Counted from the first letter of the stretch, positions 50,901-58,882 are shown. The stretch: DNA of 64,000 nt from Syngnathus acus (GCF_901709675.1 NC_051097.1:11324039-11388038); one strand, 5' to 3'. Notes: generated by a model not told the origin, from the letters alone. Made by a program: numbers and translations.

Positions 50901-53596
50901 GCTGCACCTACCTCGACTTCCTGAAAATTGTCACGTGCGTCACCTGCAAACACAACACCAGGGGCCAGAACTGCCAACACTGCAGACTGGGATACTTCCG
51001 CAACGCCTCTGCTGAGCTGGACGACGACAATGTCTGCATCGGTGGGGAACGTGTGTGTGTGTGTGTGCCTGCGTGTTTGTGAACGTTGCACGGCAGAATG
51101 TGTTCAACGCAGAGAAAATCTGGGAAAACATTCACAGGTTAAGGTTTAGAGTCAAACCGAGACTTAGCGGAGAATTCAACGGTGCTCTTTCCAAAAAAAA
51201 AAAAACCTTGTCCGATAAGTCATTGTGCGTGTAATTTCGTCACCATCTTGCAAGGTTGGAGTCAGCACAAATGAGACTCCGATAAAAGGCCACAGAAAAC
51301 CAACGGAAACCGGTTCAAAGTCTCCTGGGAAAAGCCGCCAACTAAGCCAAGCCGCCGGTTATAATCCCGATATTAATGCACATGACCCACAAACCCAAAA
51401 AACATGCAGTCCCCGCTTTGCTGTCGGATTGCGTAATCTGGATTGGTGTAAATATTCCATTTTATAGTCAAGGATTCAATTTGAATCTGTCGCCGTCACC
51501 ACGAAACGACTCAAGTCTCGCGATCAAAACGAATAATTATTACCGAGCCCGTCATCAGTCAGCTTCGACAAATACGTCAAACGAATTTATGTCGTAAAAC
51601 TAATCCAAAGATTAATGAGCGTAACTCGCTGACCATTTCTCATTTCAATAAATCCAAAGAGCCTGTGACAGATGCTCGCAGGGGACGTTTGTTTTTTTTA
51701 CAGCTCCTGCGTCACGTTCAGCGACTCGACACATTTTCATCACGACGGTTGTGTCTTCGCCAGTGAATTTCATTTGCGTTCCAATCATCTTTCCCGACTG
51801 ACACAAATAGAAATATTGTTAATCTCCTAATCTCGGGCATTGCACTTGCTTAACACACACAGAGTAAATAAATAGAATGAGAAGATTAGACACCATTTTT
51901 TTTTTTTGAGGGGGGTGGGATCACATTGAGTGCTTCAATTCAATTGACAGAGTTCAGTTGTGGACCTTCTCTTAGTCTCCCGGTTGCACTGGGGGGTATG
52001 TGAGGACAAGCCCCGCCTCAGATGGCAACAAACTGTCCAGACTGCTCGTTGCGATACGGGAACAATGACTTTGTGCCAAAGGGCGCCGCGCGCTCGGATA
52101 CGAGTCCGCTCGCCCTGAATACAAATGGATGCCGCCGCGTTAACAAACATTTCCCTGGCTTCTTTGGCTTTGTTAGAGTGCAACTGCAACCAGATGGGTT
52201 CCGTCCACGACCGTTGCAACGGAACGGGCTTCTGCCAGTGCAAGGACGGCGCCATCGGGGCCAAGTGTGACGAGTGCCTGCCGGGATACTACTGGAAACA
52301 AGGCTGTTACCGTAAGTCTCCAAAAAACACACTTCATTATTTCAAATGTCCTCTTTTGCCACATCTGCCCTCTCCAAATATGTTCAAAGTCCCTATGATG
52401 GAGTGCTATACACAAGGGGAGCGGGGGGGGGCTTTTGCGTGTCTAAAATGTCAGCGCCGCAACCTTAAAGGTCTGGCGACGCGTGTGCTTTGTCCAGCCC
52501 CGAGGGGAATAGATCACGTCGCTCATTAGCCGCCATTGCCTCGATTGATGGCGCCTTCACACCTTAACCCCATTACGGGGAAGCCGAGGGAGGGCGGGGC
52601 GGGGCGGGGCAGAGAGGCGGGGTGGGGAAGGCGCCACCGCCTCCCCAAACACTCATTAGACGTCCACCTGGACGCGCGCTGCTTTGGTATCTTAGCGTTT
52701 GCAAAAGTGCTCACACCCTGTAACTAAGTAGGAGGACAAATACTGCGACGCAGCTTGGCCGCCATCTTGCGTGACTTTCCATCATAAATAGGCAATTAGA
52801 AATCCCTCACTCAAGATTCAACAGCTCAACTAGAGTTCAAAAATAAGACGCAAAAGTGAATTTTTACTTTCAAATCTAAAGTTAGATAAAAAGAAAAATA
52901 CTTCTGGCGCCTGAAAGTTTCATTCCTTTCTACTGAGAAGGAGCATTAAAAATGGGCAAAGTGACGGCAATAGTTTTTAGAGGAGCGCGATGACAACATA
53001 CTGGTGGGGAAAGAAAGAAAAAAAAAAAAAAAAAAAAAGAAAGAAAAATGTGTTCAATGGGGGAGAAAAGACGCAGGTGTTGCCTGCTGTTGTCCCTGAG
53101 GCAAAGGCGGAGGGAATTTATCTTGATCCTCTGGCGCCCCTCCCATCTTTCTTCTTCTTCTTGTCCTAAATTCTTATGTTTACTGGGTCGCTCCTTTGGT
53201 TCTCATTTGCTCCCGGCTTCGGCCGTGGAAATTATATGCAGGGGTTGACTGTAGTTTTAAGATGTAATATCACTCATCGCCACTAGGTGGCAGACATGTA
53301 TTAGACACTGCCTTACGAGACCAAAAGACGTCTTGCAAATCTAATTGTGACAGGCATTCTTCTTTGCAGCCAACGTGTGTGACGAGGAGATGCTCTTGTG
53401 CCAGAACGGCGGAACGTGCTACCAGAACCAGAAGTGCGCCTGCGCCCCCGACTTCAAGGGGGTGCTGTGCCAACAGCCGCGCTGCGAGACGGGCAAGGAC
53501 TGCAACGGTGCCACCGTGTGGCAGCCCTCCGCCGCCACCCTGCTACTTTGCACTCTGCTCGCCCGCCTGCTGGCCACGCCACCGCCGCCCCACTGA
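26221..53596 (+). CDS. ntng2: Netrin-G2 (GPI-anchored laminin-N/laminin-EGF synaptic adhesion protein), whole gene, 7 constitutive coding exons
   Basis: Joining 26221-26439, 32661-33304, 40967-41139, 41660-41689, 50874-51041, 52177-52311 and 53370-53596 gives 1596 nt (531 residues plus stop), close to the usual netrin-G length. Order: signal peptide (about 1-17), laminin N-terminal domain (about 20-287), laminin-EGF 1 (288-346), a 10-residue linker, laminin-EGF 2 (from 356), laminin-EGF 3 (from 412), a terminal EGF-like module (from 457) and a hydrophobic C-terminal GPI signal. There is no netrin C (NTR) domain, as expected for netrin-G. Family knowledge: netrin-Gs sit on axons by a GPI anchor and bind postsynaptic NGL/LRRC4 proteins; netrin-G2 pairs with LRRC4. 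Phrases such as ENPYLCS and ALGGTYVQR favour G2 over G1, and dolpp1 nearby fits 9q34 synteny. The a/b teleost copy cannot be told. Translation start: the ATG at 26221 has G at -3 and aligns with the family N terminus. Confidence 0.95.
29874..29953. repeat. TG microsatellite in ntng2 intron 1
   Basis: About 40 uninterrupted TG units. Confidence 0.95.
32334..32400 (+). mobile_element. tRNA-derived SINE fragment
   Basis: GGCACGTCTGCCTCACAG followed by GGGTTCAAATCTC matches the pol III A/B-box-like arrangement in a common fish repeat. It cannot fold as a complete tRNA. Confidence 0.45.
32424..32583. repeat. Four 40-bp tandem units just upstream of ntng2 exon 2
   Basis: Units start near 32425, 32465, 32505 and 32544, each reading roughly GTACAG-AAAAGGCTATTAGCAACC-GGGCTAGC. 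The array ends 77 bp before exon 2, close to where the branch point and pyrimidine tract must lie. Confidence 0.85.
32661..33304 (+). CDS. ntng2: ntng2 coding exon 2: bulk of laminin N-terminal (domain VI)
   Basis: 644 nt, entering in phase 0 and leaving in phase 2 at CCAG before GTGAGG. Codes residues 74-287 plus two bases of Arg288. Visible netrin-G signatures: [20 protein letters not shown] at the start, [26 protein letters not shown], the conserved Cys in [32 protein letters not shown] and [11 protein letters not shown] at the end. N-glycosylation sequons occur at NISM, NKSL, NVTR and NVTL. Laminin N domains of netrin-Gs carry the NGL-contacting loops. Very high GC at third positions. Confidence 0.97.
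33305..40966 (+). other. ntng2 intron 2 (7662 bp)
   Basis: GTGAGG donor; acceptor ATAAAG at 40961-40966. Contents seen: a GGAC tetranucleotide run near 33523-33545, CA repeats at about 34202-34226 and 39332-39349, GGCC runs near 36541, G/C homopolymer patches, and a poly-G run right before the acceptor. I see no protein-coding exon or recognisable transposon. Confidence 0.85.
40967..41139 (+). CDS. ntng2: ntng2 coding exon 3: laminin-EGF domain 1
   Basis: 173 nt, phase 2 in and phase 1 out (donor GTAAGT). Begins by completing Arg288, then [10 protein letters not shown], the CECxHNTTG-type core ([12 protein letters not shown]), RCKKGF and the SWKAGSYLP tail typical of netrin-G LE1; ends with the first base of Cys346. 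The acceptor is unusual: a run of about eleven G follows the T tract and the last bases are AAAG. Confidence 0.94.
41140..41659 (+). other. ntng2 intron 3 (520 bp)
   Basis: GTAAGT donor and a clear TTCTTTTCAG acceptor with a long TTC tract (41639-41659). It includes a TATA-rich microsatellite near 41449-41475. No other feature seen. Confidence 0.85.
41660..41689 (+). CDS. ntng2: ntng2 coding exon 4: 30-nt linker micro-exon
   Basis: Between TTTTCAG and GTAAGTAA, 30 nt, phase 1 in and out. It completes Cys346 and encodes TLAGSPSGS, then leaves one base A. It corresponds in position and Gly/Ser character to the short linker after LE1 in mammalian netrin-Gs. Joined straight to exon 5 it gives Asn356 (A+AC) and NCECYGHS. 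Its phase-1 end is what the histidine-rich exon array downstream requires. Confidence 0.85.
41690..45262 (+). other. First part of ntng2 intron 4, before the histidine-rich array
   Basis: No exon found. A TG repeat lies at about 43120-43141, a spaced direct repeat at 43405-43530, and a 20-A run at about 44246-44265. An open frame at 44209-44838 with several cysteines has no splice borders or family match and is not annotated as a gene. Confidence 0.6.
43405..43530. repeat. Spaced direct repeat in ntng2 intron 4
   Basis: CAAAGTGAG, then GCTTCATTTAGACA and AAGTAGTGCTTT, occurs twice about 82 bp apart. Confidence 0.6.
45263..45349 (+). CDS. Weak candidate exon upstream of the histidine-rich array
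   Basis: 87 nt open in phase 1 to phase 1, with AG before and GTATCG after. In this frame it is not His-rich; the His-rich reading (KHGHTISS) lies in another frame that meets a stop. Most likely a frame-shifted, decayed array unit. Confidence 0.2.
45446..45541 (+). CDS. ntng2: Histidine-rich cassette exon 1 of the ntng2 intron-4 array
   Basis: 96 nt, phase 1/1, between GTATTAG and GTATGA. Codes [17 protein letters not shown], then [15 protein letters not shown]. It shares the VSH start, the H-K-G-T-F-S-S core and the acidic tail with later units. Spliced after exon 4 its first residue becomes Ile (A+TC); after another unit it becomes Val. Confidence 0.55.
45603..45692 (+). pseudogene. Degenerate histidine-rich unit (array unit 2)
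   Basis: Clear sequence kin of the unit at 45780 ([22 protein letters not shown] before GTATTG), but only about 60 bp from the end of unit 1. The 5' part with its pyrimidine tract and VSH start is missing or shifted by an indel. The only in-phase AG is a poor one inside the repeat (45601-45602). It probably lost exon function; use of the weak acceptor would give 90 nt in phase. Confidence 0.45.
45780..45911 (+). CDS. ntng2: Histidine-rich cassette exon 3
   Basis: 132 nt, phase 1/1, between GTATTAG and GTATTG. Codes [44 protein letters not shown]. Its upstream intron end is almost the same as that of unit 4, showing that exon and intron were duplicated together. Confidence 0.6.
46008..46106 (+). 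CDS. ntng2: Histidine-rich cassette exon 4
   Basis: 99 nt, phase 1/1, between GTCTTAG and GTAAAA, after a 96-bp intron. Codes [19 protein letters not shown], then [14 protein letters not shown]. Confidence 0.6.
46240..46398 (+). CDS. ntng2: Histidine-rich cassette exon 5
   Basis: 159 nt, phase 1/1, between ATTTTAG and GTATTG, after a 133-bp intron. Codes [53 protein letters not shown]. It is the longest of the first group and keeps the HRRVS(V/L)P block of units 2 and 3. Confidence 0.6.
46474..46557 (+). CDS. ntng2: Histidine-rich cassette exon 6
   Basis: 84 nt, phase 1/1, between CATTAG and GTAGGC, after a 75-bp intron. Codes [29 protein letters not shown] second donor at 46573 (GTATGT) would extend it in frame to 46572 (99 nt, adding GRHKR). 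The usual SH after Val is replaced by AN. Confidence 0.6.
46633..46713 (+). CDS. ntng2: Histidine-rich cassette exon 7
   Basis: 81 nt, phase 1/1, between TTAACAG and GTGAGG, after a 75-bp intron. Codes [19 protein letters not shown], then HVLENKME. First unit of the [10 protein letters not shown] type that dominates the 3' half. Confidence 0.65.
46793..46987 (+). CDS. ntng2: Histidine-rich cassette exon 8 (double unit)
   Basis: 195 nt, phase 1/1, between ATGGCAG and GTGAGC. Two repeats are fused in one exon: [19 protein letters not shown] with [15 protein letters not shown], then [16 protein letters not shown] with SSENENGRH. An internal GTACAC (46904) marks the old repeat border and could act as an alternative donor (111 nt, in frame). 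Nearly identical in its second half to exon 9. Confidence 0.65.
47064..47258 (+). CDS. ntng2: Histidine-rich cassette exon 9 (double unit, tandem copy of exon 8)
   Basis: 195 nt, phase 1/1, between GCATAG and GTGAGC, starting 271 bp after exon 8. Begins [19 protein letters not shown], then [15 protein letters not shown], then the same [16 protein letters not shown] repeat. The stretch from about 47174 to 47265 matches 46903-46994 base for base as far as I can read, so this duplication is recent. Confidence 0.65.
47336..47416 (+). CDS. ntng2: Histidine-rich cassette exon 10
   Basis: 81 nt, phase 1/1, between TACATAG and GTGAGG, after a 77-bp intron. Codes [27 protein letters not shown]. Same acceptor type (ATAG then AT) as exon 9. 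Confidence 0.6.
47511..47594 (+). CDS. ntng2: Histidine-rich cassette exon 11
   Basis: 84 nt, phase 1/1, between TTTGACAG and GTGAGC, after a 94-bp intron. Codes [28 protein letters not shown]; the closest single unit to the consensus. Good pyrimidine tract upstream. Confidence 0.65.
47678..47758 (+). CDS. ntng2: Histidine-rich cassette exon 12
   Basis: 81 nt, phase 1/1, before GTATCA. Two acceptors six bases apart (CAG at 47669-47671 and at 47675-47677) both keep the frame; the downstream one gives the usual [18 protein letters not shown] start, the upstream one adds two residues. Continues [10 protein letters not shown] strong TTTTGCTTTT tract precedes it. Confidence 0.6.
47852..47944 (+). 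CDS. ntng2: Histidine-rich cassette exon 13 with displaced acceptor
   Basis: 93 nt, phase 1/1, before GTACTT. The acceptor expected by homology reads ACG instead of AG near 47830, but TCTGCAG (47845-47851) lies 18-21 bases downstream and keeps phase 1, giving [31 protein letters not shown]. Last clear array unit; the next coding exon is 2929 bp away. Confidence 0.55.
47945..50873 (+). other. Last part of ntng2 intron 4 (2929 bp)
   Basis: Apart from the weak candidate exon at 48004-48081, it holds a TCTG microsatellite near 48352-48367, a poly-G run at 48600-48612, a GGAC-type run near 49493-49508 and CG-rich DNA near 50560-50800. It ends in a TTC tract and TTTAG. No other gene supported. Confidence 0.7.
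48004..48081 (+). CDS. Weak candidate exon just after the array
   Basis: A good acceptor (CTTTTACAG) is followed by 78 nt open in phase 1/1 before GTAGAG. It codes [13 protein letters not shown] and more; it is not His-rich and has no known match. Included only because its phase and length fit. Confidence 0.25.
50874..51041 (+). CDS. ntng2: ntng2 coding exon 5: laminin-EGF domain 2
   Basis: 168 nt, phase 1/1, between AATTTAG and GTGGGG. Codes [51 protein letters not shown], very close to the family LE2, with a sequon at NAS. Entered from exon 4 the first residue is Asn, from an array exon it is Asp; both are compatible with the LE start. Confidence 0.95.
51042..52176 (+). other. ntng2 intron 5 (1135 bp)
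   Basis: GTGGGG donor, TTGTTAG acceptor. Contains a short TG run at 51052-51066 and poly-A near 51195-51206. Nothing else recognised. Confidence 0.85.
52177..52311 (+). CDS. ntng2: ntng2 coding exon 6: laminin-EGF domain 3
   Basis: 135 nt, phase 1/1, donor GTAAGT. Codes [40 protein letters not shown], the third LE module of netrin-G. Contains the NGT sequon. Confidence 0.95.
52312..53369 (+). other. ntng2 intron 6 (1058 bp)
   Basis: GTAAGT donor and TTCTTTGCAG acceptor. Contains GGGGC repeats near 52593-52626, a poly-A run near 53022-53048 and a CTCF-like motif at 53280-53293. No other exon seen. Confidence 0.85.
53280..53293 (+). promoter_or_regulatory. CTCF-like motif
   Basis: CCACTAGGTGGCAG is a close match to the CTCF core. 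It lies in ntng2 intron 6, 76 bp before the last exon. Confidence 0.4.
53370..53596 (+). CDS. ntng2: ntng2 coding exon 7: EGF-like module, GPI signal and stop
   Basis: 227 nt from phase 1 to the TGA at 53594-53596. Codes [45 protein letters not shown], then a hydrophobic tail with [14 protein letters not shown] ending in PPPPH. The EGF module and C-terminal GPI-attachment signal agree with the family; the attachment site is probably among the small residues near CNGA. The tail ends in proline codons that run into a GCC repeat in the 3' UTR. Confidence 0.95.
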
Positions 53597-53805
53597 GCCG
53601 CTGCCGCCGCCGCCGCCGCCGCCGCACGCAACCGACGAGTGTCTGTACACTGCTCTCGGAAAGTTGGAGATATTTGACTTGAGCGTTGGGATTTTATGTT
53701 GAACTAAAAATGCGCCGGAACCTAAAGAGGGGGAACTTAGTTTGCGTGTCTCCAGACTTCTGGCTTTGAGTGTCATCAATAAAAAATAATGGAATATGGG
53801 CTAAC
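53597..53805 (+). terminator. ntng2: ntng2 3' UTR and polyadenylation signal
   Basis: A GCC repeat follows the stop at once (about 53600-53625). AATAAA lies at 53778-53783, 182 bp after the stop, giving a short 3' UTR with cleavage probably near 53800. Longer 3' ends cannot be excluded. Confidence 0.6.
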
Positions 53806-53897
53806 AAACCACATCAAGGCTCCTGTAGAACAGTACCAAAGTCCTCTTTAGGGCCCAAAGCAAGATCCTCCCTCATGTGGGTCAGCTCAGGGCTGGA

Positions 53898-53990
53898 AAG
53901 ATTCAAGTACATTTTGGGCTCACCCAGAAATTTCACCCCAAAGCCAAATATCCCCAAATTTTGGTTAATTGTGTGTACACGAGTGTGTGC
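53898..53990 (+). repeat. Dispersed repeat, copy 1
   Basis: Shares ACATTTTGGGCTCACCCAGA, the AAATATCC block and GTGTGTACACGAGTG with a second copy near 63551 in the same orientation. The parent family is not recognised; it could be a retroposon 3' end. Confidence 0.45.
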
Positions 53991-55289
53991 GACCGCAGCA
54001 CTCACGCCCCCCCCACACACACACACACACAAACCCACTAACACACACTTCACAGGACTGACAGAGTGTGTGCTCAGGTGCCAGATGGACAAAAAGATGA
54101 CAATGACCAACGCGAAGGTGAAAGAGACAAAAAAATATATTATATATATATATATAGAGATATATAGATGACATATAATCCTAGCAACCACTGTTCCCTT
54201 TATTCCTGAGCAGGAGCAATGTGCATCAAACCAAAAAAAAAAAGAATTAAAAATAGCAGAATCACCTAAATCACCACTGATTCACATAAAAATGGAATGG
54301 CTGTCAACACGTTTTTTTGTTTTGTTTGTTTTTTGGTGGGAGGGACTTGCGATCCCTGTGCCGAAGCCTACGCGCTCTGTAAGAACCGGGTTTCATTTCT
54401 TGTCAAAAAAAAACCACCAAAAAAAAAACAGCGCCAACACAGACTTGTACTCTTTCTGCTGCATTTTGTGTTCCAAGCATATCTCAAGTCCATGTACGTA
54501 TCTAATGTGCCCACTTAACGGTTCGCTGAGATTCTACATATATTATTCTATGATATCATAGCCAACGGGCCACGGCAGATAGATTTAGTCACAGTATTAC
54601 GGTTGCTATGGGAATGAGTGATTGCCGCCACACTTTAGCCAGATTTAATCTTCACACAGTAAACAGGAACAAGAGCGAGAATGAATAATATATGGCATTA
54701 TTTGAATATTTTTTGTAGAAAGGATTTTCCCTTTCAGGTTACAATAAACGATGGAGGTAATAAAAAAATACCAGAACTGATCTTTGCAACAATCTGAGCG
54801 CAAGCATGTTATTCCACCCACATCTTAACTGTAGTCACTTACCTTCTGTCATTCACTTTTTTTTTAATACATTTCGTTACACTGACACAGTCATACTCTC
54901 CAACATTTTGTCAACACAATAAAACCAATAATCAGATCGTCAAATCATGATGCCAAATCCGATTTGCAACGCCTCCGAGCGATAAGAGCAAATTGATTGG
55001 CGACAGCAAAAGTAAGAAATTTCACAGACCTGCTTTCTGAACGGCATTTCCACAACCACCGACGTGGCGTCGAGGATTTTTTTTTTTGGTTCACTCAGCT
55101 TTGGAGATTGTCATCTCCAACTTTATCCAAGTGTGACTCCGTTTGGACTGTTTTGAAATCCAGTACAATAAACAGATTTGGTCCACAAATCTGCAATACA
55201 GAGAATGGAATTATATTCAGGTATATCATTTACAGTGTACAGCTTTACTCTTTCCAGAGGCTTTAAAATTAAACAATAAGGGATTCGGA

Positions 55290-55341
55290 AAATGAATGAA
55301 TGAATGAATGAATGAATGAATGAATGAATGAATGAATGAAT
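55290..55341. repeat. AATG tetranucleotide microsatellite
   Basis: About 13 AATG units. Confidence 0.95.
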
Positions 55342-55383
55342 AGTCAAATGTGGTATGAGTAGTACCAGTTAGCGGTTCGCGGA

Positions 55384-55396
55384 CTCCCTCTAGTGG
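55384..55396 (-). promoter_or_regulatory. CTCF-like motif
   Basis: Minus-strand reading CCACTAGAGGGAG, close to the CTCF core, in the intergenic region just right of the AATG repeat. Confidence 0.35.
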
Positions 55397-55617
55397 TAAG
55401 TCAAAGAATCAGTGTCCAAGTACAGCTCAGTCGTAACTTACTTGAAAACATTTACGTTTCTCTTTAAACAATTAGTTGAGTTGGTGCTTGATAGAGAGGA
55501 AAAAAGTTGGAGAATCAGTGTTTTTCTTAGCACCTGTTCTCATTTTCTTGATGTCAACAAATGGAAGACTTCTGTAAAAGAGTAGCCTCAGAAAATTAAA
55601 AACTCTTAAGTACATCT

Positions 55618-55960
55618 AGCTGAAAATTATATTTAAATAACAGTGACCAAGTATATATACTTTACTTCTAACTTCTCATTATTGTTATTATTGTGTACCT
55701 CAGTCATCAGGAGCAGGACGGCGTTTTGTGCCGATATTTGGCGGTCGTCACTTCCAACAATTGGTCCAAAATGAAGCTAAAGTGCTGGCATAGCTGAAAA
55801 TTATATTTAAATATCAGTGGCCAAGTATATATACTTTACTTCCTACCACTCATTATTGTTATTATTGTGTACCTCAGTCAACAGGAAGGCGTTTTGTGTC
55901 CGATATTTGGCGGTCGTCACTTCCAACAACAGGTCCAAAGTGAAGCTAACGAGATAGCAT
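55618..55960. repeat. Tandem duplication, period about 174 bp
   Basis: AGCTGAAAATTATATTTAAA at 55618 recurs at 55792, and GATATTTGGCGGTCGTCAC recurs in both copies, with small indels between them. Confidence 0.8.
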
Positions 55961-55988
55961 GCTAATTAACCGGCGTAAAAAGCGACAA

Positions 55989-56248
55989 AGTAAATTTGGG
56001 ATGAAATGTCATAACGCAAGCAAATTCATTCGAAAAAAATAAACGAATAAATTCAATTTAAAAAAAAAAAAAAAAATCTTAATTCCGTCCTACACCTAAA
56101 ACAAGACGAGACAAATTTTGAGTAAATTTGGGATGAAATGTCATAACGCAAGCAAATTCATTCGAGAAAAATAAACGAATAAATTCAATTTAAAAAAAAA
56201 AATCTTAATTCCGTCCTACACCTAAAACAAGACGAGACAAATTTTGAC
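55989..56248. repeat. Tandem duplication, period 132 bp
   Basis: AGTAAATTTGGGATGAAATG at 55989 recurs at 56121; the copies differ mainly in the length of an A run. Confidence 0.85.
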
Positions 56249-57229
56249 GAGCAGAAAGTTCAGTTAAACGCGGGAGGCCCCGGGCGCCTGGAATTGTGTT
56301 CGTTACCAGCTTTTTTGCTCGAGGTGCGTTGCAGTGGGGAGGCAAAGAAAACCAGGACTGGATTTCGACACCTCCTGTGAGCAACATAGTCGGTCGGGAG
56401 GCAAAATGGCTTCCGGTTCACGTAATACAAATACTCCATGCCGGTGTCGGTACAAACCTTTCTTCTTCTTCTTCTTCTTCTTTTTCCGGCAGTATAAGCG
56501 CAAGATGGCCCTCTACAGCTACCTTATTACAATTACAGCTTTTTTTTTTTTTTTTTTTCAAGTGGGCTAAAAGAACGCCCCAAAATCAAATTCATGCTGT
56601 AAATTCCTTTTCCTTTCCATAATTTATTCCAGAATTTCCTCATCCCAAGGTGTTCGCTATGTGCTTTTGTCACTCACCTCGATGAAATGTCACATCTTCC
56701 AAGTTTTGGTCGAGATACGCGAGGACAGAGCTTCACGCGAGTTCTCCAACTATGGGAGACTTTAGATGTGCAAAAGTCTTCCAGGGTTATGGGGAAGAAG
56801 AAAAAAAACACACACTCAAACACAGCAGGCGGGCATTTAAAATTTCTGATTGATTTGAGAACTTCCGAATATTGCAAAAGAGCCACGAGGGGCACGTTTA
56901 TGTAATCGCCTCGTTTAAAATGTCTGGAGCTAATGAGATCTGTCAAGTGACTCGGGCAGTTTGCAACACCCGTTTAGCATTACGTTCCGAAAAAGATCAG
57001 CCGCCACCATTTCAGAAGAACAGTCTAGTCACTTTTATTTATACACATAACAGGAAGAAGAACAAAAGAGTTACCAACTGGAACGACAAAATCCACCAAA
57101 AGCAGGCGTGTGAACAGGGAAGGCACAATTGTGTGTGTGTGTGGGGGGGGGGGGGGGGCTATTTTTAGTACAGCATTCAAATAAATAAATGTTCCTGTTT
57201 CAAGCGCCCAACTCTTCCCGGATGAAATT

Positions 57230-57470
57230 TGGCTCGTGTGTAGCGGAAATGGCGCATAACAGGGTTACTTGTGTAAGCCGAGCGCCTCGCCTTGCCTCGC
57301 CAGCAGGCCGCCCGCCTCCGGGGCGCCTGAGAGCGCCATCTGCCAGCAGGTCTGCTTCGCCGTTTGTCGCCACCGAGCGCGAGAGCATGTTGGACCGGAC
57401 TTGTGCTCCATCTTTGGCAGGATGCTCGATTATCGGCGTATGCCGTTTTCGCACGGGTGATTTTTTTTTC
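57230..57470. other. Orphan CpG-rich patch between the convergent genes
   Basis: About 240 bp dense in CG dinucleotides in an otherwise AT-rich intergenic region. Open frames overlap on both strands but none resembles a known protein. It could be an unannotated promoter or first exon, or an insulator, given the CTCF-like motifs nearby. Confidence 0.4.
57332..57347 (-). promoter_or_regulatory. CTCF-like motif in orphan CpG patch
   Basis: AGCGCCATCTGCCAG on plus resembles the reverse CTCF core; the weakest of the group. It sits inside the CG-rich patch at 57.2-57.47 kb. Confidence 0.25.
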
Positions 57471-57542
57471 ATCAAAATGTACACGAAAAGTATTCAAATG
57501 TATTCAATGGGTATTGCGCTGAAAAGTATGTAGTGCGCACTT

Positions 57543-57560
57543 TGGCCACCTGGGGGCAGT
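57543..57560 (+). promoter_or_regulatory. CTCF-like motif
   Basis: TGGCCACCTGGGGGCAGT follows the long CTCF consensus with one clear mismatch in the core. It lies next to the orphan CpG-rich patch, midway between the two convergent genes. Confidence 0.4.
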
Positions 57561-58700
57561 ACAAAACATACATCCGGTCGTACCGCTCCTCAGTAAAATG
57601 CAGTAAAAGTCGTTTTTTTGCTGGTTGTGGGTTTAAAATATTACGCCTGTGAGTTTTTGTGAAGAGAAAAGCCGAAGAAACAAGCAAAAAAACACTTTTC
57701 TGACGAAACAAAGCATTTCATCTTGTTTTTGAATGAGAAGGCACGTCTCCAAAATTGTGATTGGTATAATAAGAGCCTTTGCCAACAAGCCATCTTTTCG
57801 GCCCTCGTTATATCGAGAAAAGGCTCTCAGTTATAATCCCGGACAACAGGAATCCTTTCCAAAATGTTCACACGTAGCTCATTAACACCTCCGCCAGCAT
57901 TTTGCCGTCTTCCCTCCGGCTGGAGGTCAAGTTCGAGCTGGAAGGATTAGATGTGAAAATGCGCTCGCTCAACGTTCGAGCAAGTTGATGAGGGGAAATG
58001 ACTTTTGGGGGAGTTCACATAAGCTTCCCGAAATAACCCGTTTACAAGTCTTGATTTGTTTTGAAATTATTGTCAGACCTTTTGTGCTTCTACGGCTTTG
58101 GGGCTCGTTCAACGGGATCCGTTCAAATCGGCACAGGACGTGATTGTGGGGTTGTCGCCAGACCTCGGAGCACCTGAGACCAACACATTTCCATGCGACA
58201 TGCTCTAGTTTGTTTTGGGGAAATGCTGCGCTTGGTTTGTTCATCAGGAAGGCATTTATATTTATCAGGGGATTTTGATTCTTTAGCAGCGCCGGTGCGA
58301 TGATCGCACAAACGTGATGCGGGGCCTGATATAAAATTGATGAGGGCCCAGCTTGTTGTGGGGGGGGGGGGGGTGGGGTTCTATTCCATGAATATGATCA
58401 CGGGAAGTCGGTGGGGCAGAAAGAAACAATCACGGGACTGAGCAAAGGTATCCAACCAAGCGTGTGCCCTTTTGCACTGAGGACAAAGAGCTGTCAAAAT
58501 GGATGCTGCGCGAGAAACTGCATCTTTTCACAATACAACATAACCTTACACAAACGTGTATCATTTTAAAAGTATATTTCCATATGTTTAAACCACTTTT
58601 AAAATAGTTTGCCTAAAGTTAAGTTACAGTAATAGCAAATTTTAATGTTACAAGAGCAAAATAAACTATTTGTTAAAAACTAGCGCTAGTTGAGAGTATG

Positions 58701-58715
58701 TCGCCCTCTGGCGGA
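58701..58715 (-). promoter_or_regulatory. CTCF-like motif
   Basis: The minus strand reads CCGCCAGAGGGCGA, a strong CTCF core match, about 170 bp beyond the distal candidate dolpp1 polyadenylation signal. Confidence 0.4.
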
Positions 58716-58882
58716 CAAAGGAGGCGTTTTCTCAGCGCAACTATTTTTAGAGCTTTTTTTTCTGGAAGGGGGGGAGAATTACATATTTACGCTCCTGGGT
58801 CTCTAATGTTTGAGCTAGTGACAATTTAGTAAGGTAAAAGAGAAGACGTCGTATATCAAGTGGAACTTTGTACGTCAACACG

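Larger units (their letters stand above)
53806..58882. other. ntng2-dolpp1 intergenic region (about 5.1 kb)
   Basis: AT-rich DNA between two convergent genes. Contains a dispersed-repeat copy (53898-53990), a TATATA run near 54138-54165, an AATG repeat (55290-55341), two tandem duplications (55618-55960 and 55989-56248), poly-T tracts near 56540-56560, the CpG patch, and poly-G runs near 57140 and 58360. No gene supported. Confidence 0.7.
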
